A stretch of 64,000 nt of DNA. It comes from [Flexibacter] sp. ATCC 35208. Its GTDB lineage: Bacteria; Bacteroidota; Bacteroidia; Chitinophagales; Chitinophagaceae. Positions 35,273 through 42,353 of this stretch are shown here, piece by piece. The notes below the pieces were generated by a model. The model made no database searches, was not told the DNA's origin, and saw nothing but the letters and a program-made list of their open reading frames with translations. Within the stretch, counting starts at the first letter, position 1, and every line of letters starts with the position of its first letter. The stretch covers positions 62,001 to 126,000 of the forward strand of contig NZ_MTKN01000004.1 of the NCBI RefSeq assembly GCF_001975825.1, given 5' to 3'. Position numbers and translations under genes: made by a program.

Positions 35273-36415
35273 ATGCAGGTAAGAAGAATCAATACAGTCG
35301 ATACACTCACCCTGCGCAGGGATGTGTTGTATCCTGATCAGTCGCTGGATGCCGTGAAGGTAGAAGGTGATGATGATGGCCTGCACTTTGGATTGTTTGA
35401 ACAATCTACACTAGTCGGTGTCATTTCTTTGTTCCTGGAGCGGGCAAGTGCCCGTTTCCGAAAGCTGGCTATTTCTCCGGCTTGTCAGGGAAAAGGTTAT
35501 GGCAGCATATTGTTAGCTCATGTGGAAGACTTTTGTCGCCGGGAACGCATTCCTTCACTGTGGTGCGATGCCCGCAATTCGGCATTTGGCTTCTATGAAA
35601 AGAGAGGCTATGTATACGACAGTGCGCCTTTTAAAAAAGGGAATAATACATTTCGCAAAATGAAAATTGAACTTGGTCAGGCATCCGCACAAAAATTCAG
35701 CGTGATTCCGGCAATCGATATTATAGATGGTAAATGTGTACGCCTCACACAGGGAGATTATGCACAGAAGAAAGTGTATAATGAACATCCGCTGGAAGTG
35801 GCGAAAGAGTTTGAAAGCATTGGCGTGACCCGCCTGCACCTGGTAGACCTGGATGGGGCTAAGAAGGGGAGTGTGGTCAACTGGAAAGTGCTGGAAGCGA
35901 TCGCTGGCCATACCAGCCTGGTAGTAGACTTTGGGGGAGGTATCAAGACAGAAGACGACCTCCGCATTGTGTATGAAAACGGTGCAGCACTGGCTACTAT
36001 CGGTTCTATCGCTGTAAAGGAACCTGAGCTGTTTTTTAGCTGGGTGAAAGCGTATGGTGCAGACAAGATTTTCCTGGGTGCAGATGTAAAGGAAGAAAAG
36101 ATCGCCGTAGGCGGTTGGCTGGAAACGACTGACCTGACTATTTACGATTTCCTGGAATCTAATATCAAAGAAGGTGTGCATCACATCTTCTGTACAGATA
36201 TCGCGAAAGACGGTTTGCTGCAGGGGCCTTCCATCCCACTGTACAAAAAGATCCTGGAGCGTTTTCCCAACATTGACTTTGTAGCCAGCGGTGGTGTGAG
36301 CAATATGGATGATATCTATGCACTGCAGGAAGCAGGTTGCAATGGTGTGATCGTAGGGAAAGCGATCTATGAAGGAAAGATCTCAATGGAAGAGTTGAAA
36401 CAATTAATGAAGTAA
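35273..36415 (+). CDS. hisA: GNAT acetyltransferase domain fused to ProFAR isomerase (HisA)
   Basis: 380 residues, about 135 more than a normal HisA. Residues ~1-133 read as a GNAT N-acetyltransferase: FGLFEQSTLVGVISLF (beta strands), RFRKLAISPACQGKGYGSILLAHVEDF split over motif A with the acetyl-CoA loop Q72-G-K-G-Y-G77, then NSAFGFYEKRGY (motif B). Residues ~141-380 are a complete HisA barrel: IPAIDIIDGKCVRL (Asp149), DFGGGIKTEDDL, LGADVKEEK (Asp271), FCTDIAKDG, ASGGVSNMDDI. HisA isomerises ProFAR to PRFAR. An in-frame ATG at 35660 (Met130) could give a separate HisA. Both domains look intact. The acetyltransferase substrate is unknown. Confidence 0.93.
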   Translation: MQVRRINTVDTLTLRRDVLYPDQSLDAVKVEGDDDGLHFGLFEQSTLVGVISLFLERASARFRKLAISPACQGKGYGSILLAHVEDFCRRERIPSLWCDARNSAFGFYEKRGYVYDSAPFKKGNNTFRKMKIELGQASAQKFSVIPAIDIIDGKCVRLTQGDYAQKKVYNEHPLEVAKEFESIGVTRLHLVDLDGAKKGSVVNWKVLEAIAGHTSLVVDFGGGIKTEDDLRIVYENGAALATIGSIAVKEPELFFSWVKAYGADKIFLGADVKEEKIAVGGWLETTDLTIYDFLESNIKEGVHHIFCTDIAKDGLLQGPSIPLYKKILERFPNIDFVASGGVSNMDDIYALQEAGCNGVIVGKAIYEGKISMEELKQLMK

Positions 36416-36427
36416 ACAACACAAGCC

Positions 36428-37183
36428 ATGTTGACAAAACGTATCATACCTTGTCTGGACATCAAAGATGGCCGCACAGTAAAAGGGGTGAACTTTGAAA
36501 ATATCCGCGATGCGGGGGATCCGATTGAATTGGGTGCCCTGTATGCGCAACAGGGAGCGGATGAACTGGTATTCCTGGACATCACTGCTACCAACGAGCG
36601 TCGTAAGACCCTCTCTGAACTTGTGAGAAGTATTGCCAGGCATGTGAACATACCGTTTACAGTAGGAGGGGGCATCTCATCTGTAGAAGACGTAAGTGTA
36701 TTGCTGCAGAATGGTGCTGACAAGATCTCCGTAAATACGTCTGCTTTCAGGCGTCCTGAGCTGGTCGATGAACTGGCAAGGGAATTTGGCAGTCAGTGTG
36801 TGGTACTGGCGATCGATACCCGTTTTGAAGACGGGGATTGGTATGTATACCTGAATGGCGGCCGTGTGAAAACGGATGTAAAATGCTATGACTGGGCTAA
36901 GGAAGCGGTGTCAAGAGGAGCGGGCGAGATTCTGCTCACTTCTATGAACAACGATGGTACCAAGCAGGGTTTTGCATTGGACATCACCGGCAAGCTTTCT
37001 CAGAACCTGAATGTACCGATCATTGCCTCCGGTGGCGCAGGTACCATGGAGCACTTTACGGATGTGTTCGAAATTGCCCAGGCCGATGCAGCATTGGCGG
37101 CAAGTATTTTTCACTATAAGGAAATCGAGATCCCGGCCCTGAAGACATATCTTTATCAAAAAGGTGTGAACATCAGGTTCTAA
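36428..37183 (+). CDS. hisF: Imidazole glycerol phosphate synthase, cyclase subunit
   Basis: 251 residues, (beta/alpha)8 barrel. It uses ammonia from HisH to turn PRFAR into imidazole glycerol phosphate and AICAR. Catalytic Asp11 ([16 protein letters not shown]) and Asp130 ([14 protein letters not shown]) are at the positions known from other HisF enzymes. [39 protein letters not shown] and [12 protein letters not shown] are further family motifs. It starts 12 bp after hisA and is followed by a possible promoter for hisIE. Confidence 0.98.
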   Translation: MLTKRIIPCLDIKDGRTVKGVNFENIRDAGDPIELGALYAQQGADELVFLDITATNERRKTLSELVRSIARHVNIPFTVGGGISSVEDVSVLLQNGADKISVNTSAFRRPELVDELAREFGSQCVVLAIDTRFEDGDWYVYLNGGRVKTDVKCYDWAKEAVSRGAGEILLTSMNNDGTKQGFALDITGKLSQNLNVPIIASGGAGTMEHFTDVFEIAQADAALAASIFHYKEIEIPALKTYLYQKGVNIRF

Positions 37184-37191
37184 TAAATAGC

Positions 37192-37199
37192 TACTTTTG
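37192..37199 (+). promoter_or_regulatory. Possible internal promoter before hisIE
   Basis: TACTTTTG fits TAnnTTTG and lies 34 bp before the hisIE ATG in a 49-bp gap, the largest gap between his genes here outside the leader regions. No clear TTTG -33 box is visible, so this is tentative. Confidence 0.4.
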
Positions 37200-37232
37200 C
37201 ACTGCTAAAGTCAATTTTAAAGAGCGCACCAA

Positions 37233-37838
37233 ATGTATAATTACAAGCAGATAGATTTTCAAAAATCAGCAGACGGACTGGTACCTGCCATCATACAGGA
37301 TGCCGCTACTCACAAAGTTCTGATGCTGGGTTATATGAACCAGGAATCCCTGGACAAAACCCTGCAGGAAGGGAAAGTCACCTTCTTCAGCCGTTCAAAA
37401 CAAAGGCTGTGGACAAAAGGAGAGGAGAGTGGTAACTTCCTCACGCTCGTAGACCTGCGGGTAGACTGCGACAACGATACTCTTCTTATCAAGGTAAACC
37501 CTGCGGGTGTAGTATGCCATACAGGTGCGGACACCTGTTGGGATGAAAAGAATATCTCCAACGATTTTCTGTCCAAACTGGAAACCGTCATCAACGACCG
37601 GAAGAACAACCCTTCTGACAGCTCTTATACTTCCAAACTCTTCGCCAGGGGTATCAATAAGATTGCCCAGAAGGTAGGGGAAGAAGCGGTAGAAGTGGTG
37701 ATCGAAGCAAAGGATGACAGTGAAGAACTGTTCCTGAATGAATCAGCCGATCTGCTGTTCCATTACCTGGTATTGCTCAGTGCCAAAGGCTACCAACTGT
37801 CTGACGTACTGGGGATATTGCAGCAAAGACATAAGTAA
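37233..37838 (+). CDS. hisIE: Bifunctional phosphoribosyl-AMP cyclohydrolase / phosphoribosyl-ATP pyrophosphatase
   Basis: 201 residues with two enzymes. The N-terminal half is the cyclohydrolase (VLMLGYMNQESL, FFSRSKQRLWTKGEESGN, LRVDCDNDTLLI with metal-binding Asp/Cys, VVCHTGADTCW with zinc Cys). The C-terminal half is the pyrophosphatase (LETVINDRKNNPSDSSYTSKLF, GINKIAQKVGEEAVEVVIEA). It catalyses steps 2 and 3 of histidine synthesis, so early and late steps are split between both halves of the divided gene set. It completes the pathway: with hisG, D, C, B, H, A and F every step is encoded in this window. TlpA-like genes follow. Confidence 0.97.
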   Translation: MYNYKQIDFQKSADGLVPAIIQDAATHKVLMLGYMNQESLDKTLQEGKVTFFSRSKQRLWTKGEESGNFLTLVDLRVDCDNDTLLIKVNPAGVVCHTGADTCWDEKNISNDFLSKLETVINDRKNNPSDSSYTSKLFARGINKIAQKVGEEAVEVVIEAKDDSEELFLNESADLLFHYLVLLSAKGYQLSDVLGILQQRHK

Positions 37839-37862
37839 CACAAATATTTCATATATTAGGGC

Positions 37863-38951
37863 GTGAAAAGACTTACTGTTATCTGCGCCGCAGGCGTACT
37901 ATGCTCACTTTCCATCACTGCACAGCAGGTATCCGGTTCCCTGAAGGGAGCGGAGGGCAAAAAGCTGTATCTCTATAGTGATGACGACAACAATCCGAAG
38001 GATTCCCTCGTCATTAAAGAAGATGGCAAGTTTACCTTTAATACCGATGCGACCAAAGCACCAGCGGTGAACGCCCTGGTACTGGAATCTGTGAATAATC
38101 CCCTGTTGTTTGTAACAGGTAAAGAGAAGACTTCTTATGTGCTCACGGCTGCTGACTTCCCGATTGCGACTTCTATGAAGGGTAGTGCGGATGACAAAGC
38201 CATGCAGGAATACCAGAAGGCCTTTGCTCCCTTGCTGAAACGTGCGGGAGAACTGAATGCAGAAGCCAAAGGCATTAATCCTGACGATGAAGCTGCCAAG
38301 CAGGCTTTTCGTGATAAAGCAGGTAAATTCAGCGATGAAGTAATTGCCACCGGAAAGAAGCTGGTAAAAGACCATCCAAAGGAAATAGCCAGCATCTGGG
38401 TATTAATGAATGAGTTGCGTAGCCGTTTATCTCCTGAAGACTTTGAAGCATTATATACTTCTCTCGACGCGGGGCTGAAAGAAACCAAGTATGGCAAATC
38501 AGCGGGTAAGTACCTGCATGATCTGAAAGGTGAAACAGAAGTGGTTGAAGCAGAAGACTTTGAACAGACCGATGTAAATGGCAACAAAGTAAAGCTGTCT
38601 TCTTTCAGAGGTAAATATGTGTTGGTAGATTTCTGGGCCAGCTGGTGTGGACCTTGCCGCCAGGAAAACCCGAATGTGGTAAAAGCTTATAACAAATTCA
38701 AAGACAAGAACTTCACTATACTTGGGGTGTCTCTGGACCAGGATAAGGAAAGTTGGGTAGCTGCTATCAAGCATGATAACCTGGACTGGACACAGGTATC
38801 GGACCTGAAGGGATGGGGTAACGAAGCTGCCCGGTTGTACAACATCAACGGGATCCCTGCGAACCTGCTTATAGATCCAAAGGGTCGGATCATAGCCCGC
38901 AACCTGAGAGGGGCGGCGCTGGAAGAGAAGCTCGCCCAGATACTGAAATAA
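37863..38951 (+). CDS. TlpA-family thioredoxin-like protein with DUF4369-like N-terminus
   Basis: 362 residues. A GTG start at 37863 gives a signal peptide (KRLTVICAAGVLCSLSITAQ). A beta-rich DUF4369-like domain (GSLKGAEGKKLYLYSDDD, residues ~20-115) and a helical stretch come before a C-terminal thioredoxin/AhpC-TSA domain (LSSFRGKYVLVDFWASWCGPCRQENPNVVKAY), with the redox pair Cys-Gly-Pro-Cys. The cis-proline-like INGIPANLLIDPKGRI is present. Proteins of this kind act in the periplasm as thiol reductants or disulfide exchangers. It is 24 bp after hisIE and could be the last gene of that transcript, although a function in histidine synthesis is not suggested. Confidence 0.9.
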   Translation: MKRLTVICAAGVLCSLSITAQQVSGSLKGAEGKKLYLYSDDDNNPKDSLVIKEDGKFTFNTDATKAPAVNALVLESVNNPLLFVTGKEKTSYVLTAADFPIATSMKGSADDKAMQEYQKAFAPLLKRAGELNAEAKGINPDDEAAKQAFRDKAGKFSDEVIATGKKLVKDHPKEIASIWVLMNELRSRLSPEDFEALYTSLDAGLKETKYGKSAGKYLHDLKGETEVVEAEDFEQTDVNGNKVKLSSFRGKYVLVDFWASWCGPCRQENPNVVKAYNKFKDKNFTILGVSLDQDKESWVAAIKHDNLDWTQVSDLKGWGNEAARLYNINGIPANLLIDPKGRIIARNLRGAALEEKLAQILK

Positions 38952-38975
38952 GTAAGTAAGAAAGATAATAGCTGA

Positions 38976-38997
38976 AGCCCGCTCTGCGGGCTTTTTG
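38976..38997 (+). terminator. Intrinsic terminator
   Basis: AGCCCGC (38976-38982) pairs with GCGGGCT (38986-38992) around a 3-nt loop, followed by TTTT and a further T run. It ends the first TlpA-like gene and, if there is no earlier stop, the long his/trp transcript. Confidence 0.88.
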
Positions 38998-39020
38998 CGT
39001 TTTTAGGCCGCTTATCACAA

Positions 39021-39028
39021 TACCTTTG
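39021..39028 (+). promoter_or_regulatory. -7 element before the second TlpA-like gene
   Basis: TACCTTTG fits the TAnnTTTG consensus and lies 47 bp before the ATG at 39075, just after a terminator, so the second TlpA gene probably has its own promoter. Confidence 0.55.
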
Positions 39029-39074
39029 ATTATCCTGATGGTAATCGGGATTTTTGTTATAAAATCAGAAACTA

Positions 39075-40214
39075 ATGAAGTCAGTAATATTGGCCGCGGC
39101 GCTATTGTCGCCCGTGGTCTTAGTTGCGCAGGACAAGAAAAATGAGCAACCCTTTACCATTGAGGGATCTGTCGCGCAACTGCAAAAGCCAGCTAAAGTT
39201 TATCTGAGTATCCGTAATTCAAGTAAGAATAAACTGGATAGTGCAGAAGTAAAAGATGGTAAATTCTCCTTTACAGGTAGTTTGGAAGAGCCGATGATGG
39301 CCAGCCTGCTGCTAAAAGTACAGGATCCGTCGGCACCCGAGCTCACAGGACCGGTAAAAAAGGATATCCTGACCGTATTCCTGGATAAGGGAAAGATGAA
39401 CATCTCTGCACAGGATTCTATCAGTAAAGCGACCGTGACTGGTTCCAAAGCGAACGACGATTTTAAGCAGCTGAATGAGAACCTGAAAGATGTAAGCAGC
39501 CAGATGCAGGAATTACAACAGCAGTACCGGCAGTTGTATATGGCGAAGGATGAAGAGGGAATGAAGAAGCTGGAGCCTAAATTTGATGAACTGGAAGCTA
39601 ACCAGAAGACGATTCTGGGCGATTACCTCAAAAGTAATAGTAGTTCCCCGATAGCATTGTTTGTACTGAACCAGTATGCTGGTTATGAAATAAACCCTAC
39701 CGAGATCACGCCTGTATATAATAAGCTGAGTAAGACATTGCGCACAAGCCCTTCCGGAAAAGAATTTGCAACAAGACTGGAATCTGCCCGTAAAACCGCG
39801 ATAGGGCAGCCAGCGATGGACTTTAGTCAGCCTGATGCCGATGGCAAGCAGATTAGTCTGGCTTCATATAAAGGTAAGTATGTGTTGGTTGATTTCTGGG
39901 CGAGCTGGTGTGGTCCTTGCCGTGCTGAAAATCCGAATGTAGTGAAGGCTTATAGCCGGTTTAAAGATAAAGGGTTTGACATTTTAGGCGTGAGCCTGGA
40001 TGATAAAAAGGATAAGTGGCTGGCGGCTGTGCAGGCAGATAACCTGCCATGGACACATGTAAGTGATTTGAAAGGGTGGAAGAATGTGGTGGCAGAGCAG
40101 TATGGGATCAGGGCGATTCCCCAGAATTTGCTGTTGGATCCGAAGGGGGTGATTATAGCTAAGAATCTTCGTGGGGATGCACTCGAAAAGAAATTAGAAG
40201 AAGTAATTAAATAG
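39075..40214 (+). CDS. TlpA-family thioredoxin-like protein, paralogue of the preceding gene
   Basis: 379 residues, same plan as the neighbour: signal peptide (MKSVILAAALLSPVVLVAQ), DUF4369-like beta domain (FTIEGSVAQLQKPAKVYLSIRN), a coiled helical region rich in Gln/Lys/Glu (about residues 135-185), then the thioredoxin domain with DFWASWCGPCRAENPNVVKAYSRF. The C-terminal parts of the two proteins are nearly identical in places (WASWCGPCR.ENPNVVKAY; ILGVSLD; NLRG.ALE.KL), while the N-terminal parts are diverged. This points to tandem duplication followed by change in the partner-binding half. Periplasmic redox role; substrates unknown. Confidence 0.9.
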   Translation: MKSVILAAALLSPVVLVAQDKKNEQPFTIEGSVAQLQKPAKVYLSIRNSSKNKLDSAEVKDGKFSFTGSLEEPMMASLLLKVQDPSAPELTGPVKKDILTVFLDKGKMNISAQDSISKATVTGSKANDDFKQLNENLKDVSSQMQELQQQYRQLYMAKDEEGMKKLEPKFDELEANQKTILGDYLKSNSSSPIALFVLNQYAGYEINPTEITPVYNKLSKTLRTSPSGKEFATRLESARKTAIGQPAMDFSQPDADGKQISLASYKGKYVLVDFWASWCGPCRAENPNVVKAYSRFKDKGFDILGVSLDDKKDKWLAAVQADNLPWTHVSDLKGWKNVVAEQYGIRAIPQNLLLDPKGVIIAKNLRGDALEKKLEEVIK

Positions 40215-40215
40215 G

Positions 40216-40260
40216 CCAAATCAAAAAGGTTTTGCCTCTGGCAAAACCTTTTTGATTTGG
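40216..40260 (+). terminator. 21-bp perfect hairpin after the TlpA paralogue
   Basis: The arms 40216-40236 and 40240-40260 are fully complementary (left arm begins CCAAATCAAAAAGG) with a TCT loop. The stem contains A and T runs, so it can work in either direction. It starts 1 bp after the stop codon. Confidence 0.8.
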
Positions 40261-40263
40261 AGG

Positions 40264-40308
40264 CGAAATGGTTCTGGTGGCGAAAGCCACCAGAACCATT
40301 TCGGTTTT
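40264..40308 (+). terminator. Second, 18-bp hairpin with T tract
   Basis: Arms CGAAATGGTTCTGGTGGC (40264-40281) and its exact complement (40286-40303) with a GAAA loop, then GTTTTT. It stands 3 bp after the first hairpin, giving a back-to-back double terminator that insulates the BlaI/M56 unit. Confidence 0.88.
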
Positions 40309-40329
40309 TAGGAAATTAATTTGGTGGTT

Positions 40330-40363
40330 TACGAAACTTTCGTAGATTTACGAAACAATCGTA
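40330..40363 (+). promoter_or_regulatory. Two BlaI-type operator dyads
   Basis: TACGAAACTTTCGTA (40330-40344) and TACGAAACAATCGTA (40349-40363) share palindromic arms TACGA...TCGTA and are 19 bp apart centre to centre. They end 3 bp before the ATG of the BlaI-like repressor. BlaI/MecI repressors are known to bind paired dyads in front of their own genes, so these are probably autoregulatory operators, with a box sequence different from the classic TACA/TGTA form. Confidence 0.75.
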
Positions 40364-40366
40364 GTT

Positions 40367-40726
40367 ATGGAGAAACTAACTCAACAAGAAGAAAATGCCA
40401 TGCTTGCCATCTGGAAAATATCAGGTGGATTTGTGAAGGATTTCCTCGAAGCTCATCCGGCTCCACAGCCACCATATACAACCCTGGCATCTACAGTCAA
40501 AAACCTGGAGAAGAAAGGTTATTTACAAAGCCGGAAGATTGGTAACGTATATGAATACCAGCCCATCATACCGGAAAACGAGTATAAGCAAAAATTCATG
40601 AGTGGGTTTGTCAAAGACTACTTTGAAAACTCATATAAAAACCTCGTCACCTTTTTCGCCAAAGAGAAAAAGATCAGCCCTGAAGAACTCAAAGAAATCG
40701 TAAAAATGATCGAGAAAAATCAATAA
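40367..40726 (+). CDS. BlaI/MecI-family transcriptional repressor
   Basis: 119 residues, the usual length. Winged helix-turn-helix: LTQQEENAMLAIWKISGGFVKDFL, then PPYTTLASTVKNLEKKGYL (recognition region) and wing SRKIGNVYEYQPII. The C-terminal helices (KFMSGFVKDYFENSYKNLVTFFAKE, EELKEIVKMIEKNQ) form the dimer. The partner M56 peptidase gene starts 2 bp after its stop; in known systems the peptidase triggers loss of the repressor. Two operator dyads precede the start. The inducing signal is unlikely to be a beta-lactam, since the partner lacks the penicillin-binding sensor. Confidence 0.94.
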   Translation: MEKLTQQEENAMLAIWKISGGFVKDFLEAHPAPQPPYTTLASTVKNLEKKGYLQSRKIGNVYEYQPIIPENEYKQKFMSGFVKDYFENSYKNLVTFFAKEKKISPEELKEIVKMIEKNQ

Positions 40727-40728
40727 TT

Positions 40729-42207
40729 ATGTTGCTCTTTCTGCTCAAGGCTAATATAGCCCTCACGTTATTCTACCTGGCCTACCGCTTTGGTCTGCGT
40801 CGCCTTACATTCTATACTTTAAACCGTGCCTTTCTTCTGCTGGCCATCATTTGTGCCGCTGTTTGCCCATTCATCAACCCGGAAACCATTTTCCGCCACA
40901 ATCGTCCACTGACGGGTGCAGCCATCGCTTATGTCATTGACTTCAATGACCTCCGCCAGCCGGCTACCCCCTGGATCAATGTGGTGCTTATATATATCTT
41001 CTGGGCAGGCGTGATCGTCATGACATTGAGAATGCTCCTGCAACTCAGCTCTCTCTGGGCCCTGCACAGAACTACCAGCAAGGATAAACTTTTTGACCAG
41101 CAGGTAAGGGTGACTGACAAATCATTACAACCTTTTTCATTCTTACATAATATATACATCAACCCTGATATGCACAGTCCAGCAGAACTCTCCGCCATTA
41201 TGCGGCACGAGCAGGTCCATGTGCGGCAATGGCATACACTGGATGTATTGCTGGGAGAACTGAACAAGATTTTCTACTGGTTTAACCCCGGTGCATGGCT
41301 CATCAGCACTGCCATCAGGGAAAACCTGGAGTTCATTACCGACAGGTACATGCTACGGCAGGGTACAGATATTAAAGTTTATCAATACAGTCTTTTAAAA
41401 GTAAGTGGGATCCCATATGCGACGGCCATCGCAAACAATTTCAATTTTTCACACTTAAAACAAAGGATTATGATGATGAATAAACAACGGTCATCAAAAT
41501 ATAATCTGGTAAGGTACTTAGTACTGGGGAGCCTAATGATCATTGCGCTTGTGTCGCTGAATTATTCCCGGGCAGCTATCACTGTTACTGTAAAGAAAGC
41601 GCTGCGGGGTGATACGACTGTGACCCCATCACCGGCAGATCCTAAAGCACCAATAGTACGGGAAGATCCGGTTATTGTTAAAGATGTAGCGCCACCTCCT
41701 CCGCCACCGGCACCGAAGTCTCCGAAGTCGCCAAAGTCAGCGAAGACTCCACCACCGCCACCGCCTGCACCAGCAGTATTTTCAATAAGAGCAGATGATC
41801 CAAAGCCTGTGGTGCCGCCACCACCACCTCCTCCTCCCCCGCCAGTACCGGATTCAAATCATGTAGTGATCCTGCGTTCCATAAATGGAAAGGGATCTCT
41901 TAATCCGCAAGGAGAGCCATTGGTTTATATCAATAATGAATACAAGGGTAAGGGAATGTCTGTCGCATCAGGGTATAACAATAACGATATTGAATCTGTA
42001 TATGTATGGAAAGGCGACAGTGTACCTGCTGAATATGGAGAAGATGGCCGGAAGAATGGCTTAATCTTTATTTACACAAAAGATTATACCGGACCCCAGG
42101 GCCCGACACTCCCTAAAGCAGAGGTGGTGACAGTGGAAGCGAAGAAAATAATAGTCGAATCAAAAGACGGTAAAAAAGCAGAATTTCAAAATTCTGCGCA
42201 TCCATAG
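40729..42207 (+). CDS. BlaR1/MecR1-like M56 membrane metallopeptidase with Pro-rich linker and plug-like tail
   Basis: 492 residues. The N-terminal half has several membrane segments (FLLKANIALTLFYLAY, FLLLAIICAAVCPFI, WINVVLIYIFWAGVIVMTL, and one at ~265-285) and the M56 zinc motif HEQVH at residues 160-164. After the last membrane segment comes a proline-rich stretch (about residues 310-390: runs of PPPPPP, PKSPKSPKS) and then a compact domain (HVVILRSINGKGSLNPQGEP, YVWKGDSVPAEYGEDGRKNGLIFIYTK) that resembles the plug region of TonB-linked receptors. No beta-lactam sensor domain is present. It is probably a signal-sensing protease for the adjacent BlaI-like repressor; the Pro-rich linker would let the tail span the periplasm. 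Confidence 0.87.
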   Translation: MLLFLLKANIALTLFYLAYRFGLRRLTFYTLNRAFLLLAIICAAVCPFINPETIFRHNRPLTGAAIAYVIDFNDLRQPATPWINVVLIYIFWAGVIVMTLRMLLQLSSLWALHRTTSKDKLFDQQVRVTDKSLQPFSFLHNIYINPDMHSPAELSAIMRHEQVHVRQWHTLDVLLGELNKIFYWFNPGAWLISTAIRENLEFITDRYMLRQGTDIKVYQYSLLKVSGIPYATAIANNFNFSHLKQRIMMMNKQRSSKYNLVRYLVLGSLMIIALVSLNYSRAAITVTVKKALRGDTTVTPSPADPKAPIVREDPVIVKDVAPPPPPPAPKSPKSPKSAKTPPPPPPAPAVFSIRADDPKPVVPPPPPPPPPPVPDSNHVVILRSINGKGSLNPQGEPLVYINNEYKGKGMSVASGYNNNDIESVYVWKGDSVPAEYGEDGRKNGLIFIYTKDYTGPQGPTLPKAEVVTVEAKKIIVESKDGKKAEFQNSAHP

Positions 42208-42217
42208 AAAAAAAGAA

Positions 42218-42252
42218 GAGGCCGTATCAGCAATAAGATACGGCCTCGTTTT
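42218..42252 (+). terminator. Intrinsic terminator of the BlaI/M56 unit
   Basis: GAGGCCGTATC (42218-42228) pairs with GATACGGCCTC (42237-42247), 8-nt loop, followed by GTTTTATT. A-rich bases also precede it. Confidence 0.9.
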
Positions 42253-42353
42253 ATTCGGATACCTAATGGAGATAGGTAGTCCTTTAAGGACTTCTGAGTA
42301 GGTTTATTTATTTTTGATACACTCTCTTCTTTTTGGGTTCTTATCAACCCGTT

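Noticed and set aside
32035..36415. HisA as a dual TrpF/HisA (PriA-like) enzyme
   Set aside because: A complete dedicated TrpF is encoded in the same gene block, so dual activity need not be invoked.
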